A stretch of DNA of 64,000 nt, taken from assembly GCA_963851085.1 (NCBI GenBank), contig CAWKNX010000018.1, positions 372,001-436,000 of the forward strand, in the 5' to 3' direction. Source of the DNA: DATFVJ01 sp963851085. GTDB taxonomy: Bacteria; Actinomycetota; Actinomycetes; Streptosporangiales; Streptosporangiaceae. The position numbers and the translations under genes were made by a program. Positions 44,005 to 51,692 of this stretch are shown here, in pieces. The notes under the pieces are model-generated. The model made no database searches. It worked only from the letters and a program-made list of their open reading frames with translations, and had not been told where the DNA came from. Within the stretch, counting starts at the first letter, position 1; each line of letters begins with the position of its first letter.

Positions 44005-44934
44005 ATGTCAAGTCGCATGGCTGACGCGGGCGGGACGGCTGGCGCGGGCGGGACCCCGGGCGGGCCGACTGGTGTGTCGGGCGGGGCGGCTGGCGCGGGC
44101 GGGGAGCCGGATCCACCCGCCGGCGCGGAGGGGGCGGCCGTGCCGCCGGGCAGTGGCTGGCCGGATGATCCGGCCACCAAGGCGACCCCGGTCGCCCACG
44201 ACGGCGGCGAGGTGAGTGAGCTTGCGCGCAGCGCGGCCACGATGGCCGAGCTAGCCGCGCGCCAGTCGGTCTGCCGCGCCTGCCCGCGCCTGGTCGCCTG
44301 GCGGGAGCAGACCGCGGTGCTCAAGCGCCGCTCGTTCCAGGCCGAGCGCTACTGGGGACGGCCAGTGCCAGGCTGGGGGGAGGAGCAGCCGAGGGTGCTG
44401 ATCGTCGGGCTGGCGCCCGCCGCGCACGGCGGCAACCGCACGGGCCGGATCTTTACCGGCGACCGCAGCGGCGACTGGCTTTTCGGCTCGCTCCACAGAT
44501 GTGGGCTCGCGGCGCAGGCGCACAGCGTCGCCGCGGGTGACGGCCAGCGCCTGCTTGGCACGCGGATGGCCGCGGCGGTCCGCTGCGCTCCACCGGCGAA
44601 CCAGCCGTCACCACAGGAGCGTGACACCTGCTCGCCGTGGCTCACCGCCGAGATTACGCAGATAGCGGACTGCGTGCGGGTGATCGTCGCGCTCGGCGGG
44701 TTCGCCTGGCAGGCGTCCTGGTCAGTGCTTGGCGCCGCCGGATTCGCACTGCCACGGCCGCGGCCGCCGTTCAGGCACGGGGGCGAGGTCTGGCTCACGG
44801 TCGGTGCGGCGGAACGGCCGGTGCTGCTCGTCGGCTGCTACCACCCCAGCCAGCAGAACACCTTCACGGGCCGCGTGACCCATGACATGCTCGACGGCAT
44901 CTTCCTGCGGGCCAGGGAGGTCGCGTTCCCCTGA
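44005..44934 (+). CDS. Family 5 (UDGb-type) uracil-DNA glycosylase
   Basis: A 309-aa DNA repair glycosylase. After a Gly/Ala-rich N-terminal extension of about 60 residues, the catalytic part has four Fe-S-type cysteines (SVCRACPRLVAWRE; AAVRCAPPANQPSPQERDTC). Motif A is LIVGLAPAAHGGNRTGRIF, where family 5 lacks the usual catalytic Asp. FTGDRSGDWLFGSLHRCG follows, and motif B is VGCYHPSQQNTFTGR. The ATG at 44005 follows GGGGAGG. It is 12 bases after ppx, so likely co-transcribed. The cysteine pattern supports a 4Fe-4S cluster. Confidence 0.92.
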   Translation: MSSRMADAGGTAGAGGTPGGPTGVSGGAAGAGGEPDPPAGAEGAAVPPGSGWPDDPATKATPVAHDGGEVSELARSAATMAELAARQSVCRACPRLVAWREQTAVLKRRSFQAERYWGRPVPGWGEEQPRVLIVGLAPAAHGGNRTGRIFTGDRSGDWLFGSLHRCGLAAQAHSVAAGDGQRLLGTRMAAAVRCAPPANQPSPQERDTCSPWLTAEITQIADCVRVIVALGGFAWQASWSVLGAAGFALPRPRPPFRHGGEVWLTVGAAERPVLLVGCYHPSQQNTFTGRVTHDMLDGIFLRAREVAFP

Positions 44935-44974
44935 CCGGACACCGCCAGGAACCTGATTTCATCAGCGCAGCCGC

Positions 44975-45400
44975 AGTGCCAGCCCAGCGCCAACGCGCCA
45001 CCGAACGGCGCCTACCGCAGTCGGCCTCGCCCGGTGCTTACCCAGCGCCAGACCAGCGTGCCCGCCTGGTGCCTACCCAGGGCGCGCCCGGTGCCCAACC
45101 CCGGGGCGCGCCCGGTGCCTTCCCCAGCGTCAACGTGGCGTCGCCTGGCGCCTACCGCAGCGCGTGCGCCCGAGCGCCTATCCCAGCGCGCCGCCTGGCG
45201 TCTAGCCCAGCGTGAACGTAGCGTCGCCTGGCGCTTACCGCAGCGGGACCAATGTAGCGCGCACGACGCCTCCCGCGGTGCCCCCGCCCGCGGGGCCTAC
45301 CCAGCGCCAGACGAGCGCGCCCCACCGGCGCCCTCAGCGCGCCTCACTGGCGCCTACCGCGGCGCCACCTGGCGCCTGCTGCGGTGGCAGCCCAGGCGCG
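44975..45400. repeat. Degenerate minisatellite in the udg-ndh gap
   Basis: About 425 bp built of imperfect copies of words such as CAGCGC, GCCTGGCGCCTA and GGTGCCTACC at spacings of about 20-35 bp. No frame through it has motifs or an SD. It fills the space between udg and the ndh promoter. The degeneracy suggests an older array than the 40.2-kb or 61.0-kb ones. Confidence 0.75.
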
Positions 45401-45425
45401 GTGAATCCGGAATGCCAGCCGAACC

Positions 45426-45443
45426 TTGTGAAATGTTTCACGA
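45426..45443. promoter_or_regulatory. Rex-type redox operator upstream of ndh
   Basis: The sequence TTGTGAAATGTTTCACGA matches the Rex consensus TTGTGAANNNNTTCACAA at 13 of 14 defined positions; the core GTGAAA-TG-TTTCAC is a perfect palindrome. It lies 61 bases upstream of the ndh start codon. Rex senses NADH/NAD+ and is known to control NADH dehydrogenase genes in actinomycetes, so site and target fit. The regulator gene is not in the window. Confidence 0.88.
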
Positions 45444-45503
45444 GCTTCGGACGTTGCCATCTGTGGGTTGCGTGTCGACCACAGTCAAGGGAAGGGCCAA
45501 ACA

Positions 45504-46901
45504 ATGACTGAGATCAGTCGAAGCTCCCTGCTCGGATCGGGCCCCGCGCATGCCGCGCCACGGATTCTGATCCTCGGCGGAGGCTACGTCGGGATGTACA
45601 CCGCGCTCCACCTGCGGCGCGAGCTGCGCAGGGGAGAGGCAGAAATCAGCATCATCGACCCCAAGTCGTACATGACCTACCAGCCGTTCCTCCCCGAGGC
45701 GGCGGCGGGCAACCTCGCCGAGCGGCACGTGGTCGCCCCGCTGCGGCAAATCCTTCGTGGTGTTCAGGTGCTTAACGGCCGCGTGACAGCGATCTCGCAG
45801 GCCGATCGCCTGGTCGACTTTCAGGCCGTAACGGGCGAATCACGGCGGATCAGTTACGACATCCTCATCGTCGCGCTCGGTTCCATCTCGCGGACACTTC
45901 CGATCGATGGGCTCGCTGATCACGGAATCGGTTTCAAGACCGTTGGCGAGGCGATTTACCTGCGCAACCACGTACTCACGCAGCTTGATATCGCCGCCTC
46001 GGCGCACGATCCGGACGTGCGCCGCAGAGCGTTGTCCTTTGTGTTCGTCGGCGCGGGCTTTGCTGGCGTTGAGGCGCTCGCGGAGCTTGAGGACATGGCC
46101 AGGGACGCGTGCCGTTATTACCCGGGTATCGAGCCGGGCGACATGCGGTGGATGCTCGTCGAGGCCACCAGGCGCATCCTGCCGGAGGTTGGTCCAGAAA
46201 TGGGGCAGCGAGCCCAGGAGGAGTTGCGTTCGCGCGGCATCGATCTCCGGCTCGAGACCAGACTCGCATCCGCCGTGGGCGGCCACATCGTGCTCGACGA
46301 CGGAACCGAGTTCGACGCTAATACCCTCGTCTGGACGGCAGGAGTGAGAGCTCACCCAGTGCTCGCGCACAGTGACCTGCCCTTGGACTCCCACGGGCGC
46401 CTCCGGGCGACGGCTGAGCTGACAGTGATCGGGATGCCTGGCGTGTTCACCGCCGGTGACGTCGCCGCGGTCCCGGATCTGACGGCCCAGGACGGTGGGG
46501 TTTCGACAATGTGCGCACCGAACGCCCAGCATGCGCTCCGCCAGGCGCGGACCCTCGCGCGCAACGTGCGCGCGTTTCTGCGCGGAAGGCCGCTCATGCC
46601 ATACCGCCACGCCTACGCTGGTTCTGTGGCGAGCCTCGGCTTGCACCGGGGCGTAGCCTCCGTCTATGGCCTGAAGCTCACCGGATGGCCGGCCTGGTTC
46701 TTGCACCGCACCTATCACCTGTCGCGTGTGCCCACACTGAACAGGAAGGTACGCGTCGTCGCTGACTGGACGCTTGCGCTTCTTTTCCCGCGAGAGATCG
46801 TATCCCTCGGTACCGTGGAACGACCGCGAGAAGAGTTTGAGCTGGCACTGGCCACATCGCGACCGGCGCGACAGGGCGCCGGCGATCATCAGCCGGATTG
46901 A
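45504..46901 (+). CDS. ndh: Type II NADH dehydrogenase
   Basis: A 465-aa non-proton-pumping NADH:quinone oxidoreductase. The FAD-binding motif is RILILGGGYVGMYTALHL and the quinone-side stretch is YMTYQPFLPEAAAGNL. The NAD-binding motif is FVFVGAGFAGVEALAELEDM, LVWTAGVRAHPVL follows, and the FAD-contact motif is PGVFTAGDVAAVPD. The C-terminal amphipathic membrane anchor contains GWPAWFLHRTYHLSRVPTLN. ATG 45504 follows AAGGGAAGGG. The Rex-type operator just upstream implies induction when NADH is high. Confidence 0.96.
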   Translation: MTEISRSSLLGSGPAHAAPRILILGGGYVGMYTALHLRRELRRGEAEISIIDPKSYMTYQPFLPEAAAGNLAERHVVAPLRQILRGVQVLNGRVTAISQADRLVDFQAVTGESRRISYDILIVALGSISRTLPIDGLADHGIGFKTVGEAIYLRNHVLTQLDIAASAHDPDVRRRALSFVFVGAGFAGVEALAELEDMARDACRYYPGIEPGDMRWMLVEATRRILPEVGPEMGQRAQEELRSRGIDLRLETRLASAVGGHIVLDDGTEFDANTLVWTAGVRAHPVLAHSDLPLDSHGRLRATAELTVIGMPGVFTAGDVAAVPDLTAQDGGVSTMCAPNAQHALRQARTLARNVRAFLRGRPLMPYRHAYAGSVASLGLHRGVASVYGLKLTGWPAWFLHRTYHLSRVPTLNRKVRVVADWTLALLFPREIVSLGTVERPREEFELALATSRPARQGAGDHQPD

Positions 46902-46984
46902 ATAAAGGCCCTATCCATAAAAATGTGCGAACCCTATCCAATCGTCTAAGAGCCAGCAGTATCCGCACGAGGTATCATTTCTCC

Positions 46985-47058
46985 GCCCCCGTAGCCCAAG
47001 GGAAGAGGCTGGCCCCCTAAAAGGGTCCCCAGTGTCGGTTCGACTCCGACCGGGGGCA
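46985..47058 (+). tRNA. Unusual tRNA-like gene, anticodon UAA with C33
   Basis: A 74-nt cloverleaf. The acceptor is GCCCCCG/CGGGGGC with discriminator A. The D-arm is GCCC-AAGGGAAG-AGGC, the anticodon stem GGCCC/GGGTC, the loop CCTAAAA, the variable loop CCCAGT, and the T-arm GTCGG-TTCGACT-CCGAC. By standard numbering the anticodon is UAA, yet the variable arm is short (class I) instead of the long arm of tRNA-Leu, and position 33 is C instead of the near-universal U. Acceptor, D and T arms pair well, so it is a structured RNA gene. What it is charged with, if anything, is unknown. Confidence 0.72.
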
Positions 47059-47629
47059 CGGGCCTCTTGCTGCTTGCCGGTCTCCGGTTCGGCGGTGCTG
47101 TTTGGTGGTGTCTGGCCGGGGGGATGGCCCCCCGGAATCCCCAGTGCGGGGCTTCGCCCCGCCGTTGTGCGGGCCGAGGCCGTCCAGGCGTGCTGGCCCC
47201 CCGCCTGTGTGGCCCCAGATCCCCAGGGATGGCCCCGGGACGCGCCGTTGTGGGGCTTCGCCGTTGCGGGCTGGCGCGGGCGGCTGAACGGCGTGGACAA
47301 GGTCGCTGGTTTCGGTTGACGTGTGGGGAGGGATCGAGCAGGCAGCGGTGCGGCGCTGCATAAAGGCGGTGACGAGTGGGGCGCGTGGTCCTCACAGGAG
47401 GACGTTCCGCCGTCGGCGGGCGCCGCAACGCCGAGATGCTCTGGGCGCTCGTTAGGCCGACCCACCTCGCTTCAGCCGGTCAAACGCGGTCCTGTGGTAC
47501 GACACCAGCAGAGGCGAACCGCATTTGCCCAAGGCGTGGCGCCAGGCAATTTGGCCGCCCGGCGAGCAGTGTCCTTGCCGGCCGGGCGGTCCCCGTAAGC
47601 CGGGAGCATGGAGGGTGTGCCCGCGCCTG
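47059..47629. other. Intergenic after the tRNA-like gene
   Basis: No supported gene. The first 230 bases contain several short GC-rich hairpins (for example GGGGCTTCGCCCC near 47145-47162) and repeated CCCCAG/GGATGGCCC words, suggesting structured or terminator sequence after the tRNA. Frames on both strands have no motifs, and long minus-strand frames merely read antisense through the tRNA. Confidence 0.45.
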
Positions 47630-48040
47630 TCAGCCGCTCACATCTGGCCCGGCTCGCGTGATCGAGATGCGGACGATGACTCGCTTGTCGCGCTCCATCG
47701 CGGCGCGGTAGTCGGCCCAATCCGGATGCTCGCCCGCGATCGAGCGGTAATAGCCGACCAGAAGGTCCATGGCCTCGGGCAGCGAGATGACCTCGGCCGT
47801 TCCCTCGACCTGAATCCACTCCCCGAAGAAGCTGTCAGTGAACACGCACAGTGAGGCGTACGGGTTACGGCGTACGTTGCGCGTCTTGATGGCGGTCTCG
47901 CGGGTGCTGATCAGCAGCCGACCCTCCGCGTCGACACCCACCGTTATCGGCGAGAGTTGCGGCCTGCCGTCATGGCGGGTCGTTGCGAGTACTGCCCGGT
48001 GATGGGTCCGCAGGAAGTCGCGGGCGCGGTCTAGTTCCAC
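47630..48040 (-). CDS. PPOX-class (probably F420-dependent) flavin/F420-binding split-barrel protein
   Basis: A 136-aa pyridoxamine-5'-phosphate-oxidase-like split barrel. Typical pieces are FLRTHHRAVLATTRHDGRPQ, LSPITVGVDAEGRLLISTRE, TAIKTRNVRRNPYASLCVF and FFGEWIQVEGTAEVISLPEA, then YYRSIAGEHPDWADYRAAM. This pattern is that of the small actinobacterial F420-dependent group. The GTG at 48040 directly follows the stop of the DUF4287 gene, so the two form an operon. The substrate is unknown. Confidence 0.88.
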   Translation of the reverse strand: MELDRARDFLRTHHRAVLATTRHDGRPQLSPITVGVDAEGRLLISTRETAIKTRNVRRNPYASLCVFTDSFFGEWIQVEGTAEVISLPEAMDLLVGYYRSIAGEHPDWADYRAAMERDKRVIVRISITRAGPDVSG

Positions 48041-48274
48041 TCAGCCACTGTAGAGGCGAATGCGGCGGCGCAACTCATACTCGTGCACGATCGCAGTCGC
48101 GTAGCCATTGGAGAGACCATGCTCGTCAGCCAGCCAGTGCGCTCGCTCGGCACGACGAAGGAACGCGGGGCCAGATTCGAGGCTTCTGAACCACTCCCGT
48201 AGGTCACGTCCCGTGACGCCGGGAATCCGGGCGATGAGGTTCTTGTGCATCTCCGGAGAGTGGTTCAGAGACAA
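48041..48274 (-). CDS. DUF4287-like small protein
   Basis: A 77-aa protein starting at TTG 48274 behind a strong SD (GGAGGTG). It reads MHKNLIARIPGVTGRDLREW and AERAHWLADEHGLSNGYATA, then IVHEYELRRR. The pattern W-L-x-x-x-H-G-L-x-x-G-Y-A-x-A-I-V-H is that of DUF4287 proteins. Longer starts up to 48358 are open but lack an SD. It is translationally adjacent to the PPOX gene. Function unknown. Confidence 0.75.
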   Translation of the reverse strand: MSLNHSPEMHKNLIARIPGVTGRDLREWFRSLESGPAFLRRAERAHWLADEHGLSNGYATAIVHEYELRRRIRLYSG

Positions 48275-48483
48275 TTGGCACCTCCAGGGTGAGCTCCTCT
48301 TTGTGTGAGCGTGCCTCAGCGCCGAGCACATGACAAGCCCTAGCCTCCAGCTTTCCAAGATACGCCGATTTTACCTGGCAGCACCGCAGGTGTGATCTTG
48401 ACGCGCCGGCCGCCTGGAAAGCCCGCCGCGGTGGGTTTCTGGCGAGAACGGCAGCTGGGCGCCGCCTCAGGCGGCCGGGCCCT

Positions 48484-48536
48484 CATGATCGCGGTAACTA
48501 TTCCGCGGTATTCGCGGAAAAGTTACCGCGATCATG
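48484..48536. repeat. 53-bp palindromic intergenic repeat, copy 3
   Basis: A nearly perfect palindrome: CATGATCGCGGTAAC (48484-48498) pairs with GTTACCGCGATCATG (48522-48536), and the interior TTCCGCG/CGCGGAA also pairs. It is identical in length to copy 1 at 16428 and shares its first 16 and last 9 bases. It is followed by AAAG as in copy 1. Confidence 0.8.
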
Positions 48537-48589
48537 AAAGCAAGCCGCTTTGGCGGTGCGTTGCGCGCACGCCCGTGGTTCCGTGCCGC

Positions 48590-48853
48590 ACCGCGCGCCG
48601 CCCCAGCACCGCGCGCCACCCCAGCACCGCGCCGCCCCAGCACGCCACCCCAGCACCGCGCACCGTGCCGCCCCAGCCGTGCCGCCCCGCACCGCGCATC
48701 ACCCCAGCACCGCGCGCCGACCAGCGCCACGGGCACCGCGCCGCCCCCGCGCCACGCGCGCGCCACCCCAGCACCACGGGCACCGCCACGGGGCACGTGC
48801 ATCACCCCAGCACCGCGCCGCCCCAGCGCCGCACGCCACCCCAGCACCGCGTG
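48590..48853. repeat. CACCCCAGCACCGCG-type minisatellite
   Basis: About 260 bp of imperfect 13-18 bp units around the words CCAGCACCGCG and CGCCACCCCAGC. It fills the gap upstream of the thiolase stop. No coding frame is supported in it. Confidence 0.88.
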
Positions 48854-48912
48854 CTACCCAAGGCATGGACCGCGGGTTGGGTCTGGTTGGCGCGGAAACT
48901 GGCGGTGATCCC

Positions 48913-50133
48913 TTAGCTCAACCGCTCGAAGATCATTGCCATGCCCTGGCCGCCGCCGACGCACATGGTCTCAAGGCCAAACGTCTTGTCGTGGAACTGG
49001 AGGCTGTTGATCAATGTCGTGGCGATGCGCGCGCCGGTCATCCCGAACGGGTGGCCGACGGCGATCGCCCCGCCGTTGACGTTGAGCCTGTCCAGATCGA
49101 TGCCGAGTTCGGTGTAGCTCGGGATCACCTGGGCGGCGAACGCCTCGTTGATCTCCACCAGGTCAATGTCGCCGATCGCCATGCCAGCCCTGGCGAGGGC
49201 ACGCCTGGACGCATCGACCGGTCCAAGGCCCATGATCTCTGGCGACAGCGCGGACACGCCGGAGGAGACGATCCGGGCCAGCGGGGTGATACCGAGCTCG
49301 GCGGCCTTCGTGTCGCTCATCACAATCACCGCGGCGGCACCGTCGTTGAGCGGGCAGCAGTTGCCCGCGGTCACAGTGCCGTCCGGCCGGAATACGGGCT
49401 GAAGGGCGGCGACCTTCTCGATCGTGGTCCCGGCCCGCGGGCCGTCGTCCTTGGAGTTCACGGTTCCGTCGGGCATTGTCACCGGGATGATCTCACGCTG
49501 CCAGAACCCGTCCGCCAGCGCCTTCTCGGCCAGGTTCTGTGACCGGACACCGAACTCGTCCTGGTCCCTGCGGCTGATCCCACGCAGCCCGGCGACATTC
49601 TCGGCTGTCTGGCCCATGGCGACGTAGACGTCAGGGAGGGAGCCGTCCTCGCGTGGATCGTGCCAGCTGACGTCACCGCCTTCCGCCTCCTTGGCCGTCC
49701 TCGCCTCCGCATCGGCGAACAGGGGGTTGCCGGTGTCCGGCCAGGAGTCGCTGCTCCCGGAGGCGAGGCGGCTGACGCACTCCACGCCCGCGGAGATGAA
49801 CGCGTCGCCTTCACCGCTCTTGATGGCGTGGAACGCCATCCGCGTGGTCTGGAGGGACGACGAGCAGTACCGGGTGACCGTCGTGCCAGGAAGGTGGTCG
49901 TAACCCAGCAGGACCGCGACCACCCGGGCCATGTTGAAGCCCTGCTCGCCGCCGGGCAGGCCGCAGCCGAGCATGAGGTCCTCGATGGCACCCGGATCTA
50001 GCTGCGGCACCTTGTCCAGGGCCGCGCGGACGATCTGCGCGGTCAGGTCGTCGGGGCGGATCTCCTTCATTGTTCCCTTGAACGCGCGGCCAATGGGCGA
50101 GCGTGCGGTGGCGACGATGACTGCCTCGGGCAT
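48913..50133 (-). CDS. Acetyl-CoA C-acyltransferase (thiolase)
   Basis: A 406-aa thiolase that makes or cleaves beta-ketoacyl-CoA. It begins MPEAVIVATARSPIGRAFKG and has the nucleophile Cys in TVTRYCSSSLQTTRMAFHAI. NEAFAAQVIP, the catalytic His in GGAIAVGHPFGMTGARI and the second Cys in ETMCVGGGQGMAMIFERL follow. ATG 50133 is used; an upstream start at 50169 would add 12 non-conserved residues. It is divergent from the cystathionine beta-synthase gene. Biosynthetic (PhaA-like) versus degradative (FadA-like) use cannot be decided; the context is neutral. Confidence 0.95.
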   Translation of the reverse strand: MPEAVIVATARSPIGRAFKGTMKEIRPDDLTAQIVRAALDKVPQLDPGAIEDLMLGCGLPGGEQGFNMARVVAVLLGYDHLPGTTVTRYCSSSLQTTRMAFHAIKSGEGDAFISAGVECVSRLASGSSDSWPDTGNPLFADAEARTAKEAEGGDVSWHDPREDGSLPDVYVAMGQTAENVAGLRGISRRDQDEFGVRSQNLAEKALADGFWQREIIPVTMPDGTVNSKDDGPRAGTTIEKVAALQPVFRPDGTVTAGNCCPLNDGAAAVIVMSDTKAAELGITPLARIVSSGVSALSPEIMGLGPVDASRRALARAGMAIGDIDLVEINEAFAAQVIPSYTELGIDLDRLNVNGGAIAVGHPFGMTGARIATTLINSLQFHDKTFGLETMCVGGGQGMAMIFERLS

Positions 50134-50315
50134 GGTTGCGTCTCTCCCTCGAGCCGGTGGATTACTCAACGGTAACCCATAATTGCGCGAGTATGCGCCG
50201 GGCGGCCTGGCCGTTATGACGGAAGCCGCGGACGGTCCTATACCGTCGAAGCTCAGCTGGGGATCGCCTCCTCCGCACCGATTCTCCGTGCCGTAGCCGA
50301 CAAGGGCGGTCGTAC

Positions 50316-51692
50316 ATGCAGGTTCATGATTCGCTGGTCGAACTCGTGGGCAACACCCCGCTCGTCCGGCTGAGGAAGGTGAGCGCAGGGGTCGCCGCCG
50401 ACGTGCTTGCCAAGATCGAGTACGTCAACCCCGGCGGTTCGGTGAAGGACCGGATCGCGCTGGACATGGTGCACGCGGCAGAGGCATCGGGGGCGCTCAA
50501 GCCGGGTGGCACGATCGTGGAGCCGACCTCGGGGAATACCGGCGTAGGCCTGGCGATCGTCGCGGCGGAGAAGGGCTATCGCTGCCTGTTCATCTGCCCG
50601 GACAAAGTCGCGCAGGACAAGATCGCCGTGCTGCGCGCCTACGGTGCCGAGGTCGTGGTCTGCCCGACGACCGTCGCCCCGGAACACCCGGATTCCTATT
50701 ACTCGGTGTCGGACCGCCTGGCCGCCGAGATGCCCGGGGCGTGGAAGCCCGATCAATACACGAACCAGGAGAATCCGGCGTCGCACTATCGCACCACGGG
50801 CCCGGAGATCTGGGCCCAGACCGACGGTACCGTCACCCACCTCGTCGCGGGTATCGGCACGGGGGGCACGATCACGGGAGCCGGGCGGTATCTCAAGGAG
50901 GTGTCGGGCGGGCGGGTCCAGATCGTGGGCGCCGACCCGGAAGGATCCGTCTACTCGGGCGGCACCGGGCGGCCGTACCTGGTCGAAGGAGTGGGCGAGG
51001 ATATCTGGCCAGGCACCTACGATCCTTCGGTGTGCGATCAGGTCATCGCGGTGAGCGACAAGGAGTCGTTCGGCATGACCCGCAGGCTCGCACGTGAGGA
51101 AGCGCTGCTCGTCGGTGGATCGTCCGGGCTGGCCGTCGTCGCCGCGCTGCGGGTGGCGGCGGCGTCCGGTCCGGACGCCGTGATCGTGACGCTGTTGCCC
51201 GATGGCGGCCGTGGCTACCTCTCGAAGATCTTCAATGACGACTGGATGACCGACTACGGATTCCTCGACGCCGCGACGGCTGAGCCCCGCGTCGCCGACG
51301 TGCTCGCGAGGAGGGGGCCGGGGCTTCCCGAATTCGTGCACGCCCATCCGGGCGAGACGGTCGGCACCGCCATCGGGATCTTGCGCGAATACGACGTCTC
51401 ACAACTCCCTGTCATGAAGGCAGAGCCGCCGGTGATGGCCGCCGAGGTCGTCGGCTCGATCGTCGAGCGGGATCTTCTCAATGCCTTGCTTTCTGGCCGG
51501 GCGCGGCCCGGTGACCCGGTTTCCAGTCACATGTCCGCGCCGCTGCCGATGGTCGGCTCCGGCGAACCTGTCAGCCGGGCCGTCGAGGCACTGGAGAAGG
51601 CGGGTGCAGCGGTCATCCTGGTTGACGGAAAGCCGGTCGGCATGCTGACCCGGCAGGATGTGCTCGCCTTCCTCGCTAGTGTCACCTCATGA
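50316..51692 (+). CDS. Cystathionine beta-synthase with C-terminal CBS domains
   Basis: A 458-aa PLP enzyme joining serine and homocysteine into cystathionine (reverse transsulfuration). The catalytic part has SLVELVGNTPLVRLRKVSAG, the PLP Lys in NPGGSVKDRIAL, EPTSGNTGVGLAIVAAEKGY, the phosphate-binding GIGTGGTITGAGRYL, and LLVGGSSGLAVVAALR. Residues about 335-458 form a pair of CBS domains (HAHPGETVGTAIGILREYDV; EALEKAGAAVILVDGKPVGM). ATG 50316 is used. It overlaps the next gene as ATGA, so the transsulfuration pair is co-translated. Confidence 0.95.
   Translation: MQVHDSLVELVGNTPLVRLRKVSAGVAADVLAKIEYVNPGGSVKDRIALDMVHAAEASGALKPGGTIVEPTSGNTGVGLAIVAAEKGYRCLFICPDKVAQDKIAVLRAYGAEVVVCPTTVAPEHPDSYYSVSDRLAAEMPGAWKPDQYTNQENPASHYRTTGPEIWAQTDGTVTHLVAGIGTGGTITGAGRYLKEVSGGRVQIVGADPEGSVYSGGTGRPYLVEGVGEDIWPGTYDPSVCDQVIAVSDKESFGMTRRLAREEALLVGGSSGLAVVAALRVAAASGPDAVIVTLLPDGGRGYLSKIFNDDWMTDYGFLDAATAEPRVADVLARRGPGLPEFVHAHPGETVGTAIGILREYDVSQLPVMKAEPPVMAAEVVGSIVERDLLNALLSGRARPGDPVSSHMSAPLPMVGSGEPVSRAVEALEKAGAAVILVDGKPVGMLTRQDVLAFLASVTS

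Noticed and set aside
46985..47058. tRNA-Pyl or selC identity for the tRNA-like gene
   Set aside because: A CUA or UCA anticodon would require breaking the anticodon stem pairing, and there is no long variable arm or extended acceptor. UAA with C33 is the only register that keeps all stems.
46911..47465. 184-aa minus-strand frame over the tRNA-like gene
   Set aside because: It is antisense to a structured RNA and has the Arg/Thr/Pro-rich composition typical of spurious frames through tRNA loci.
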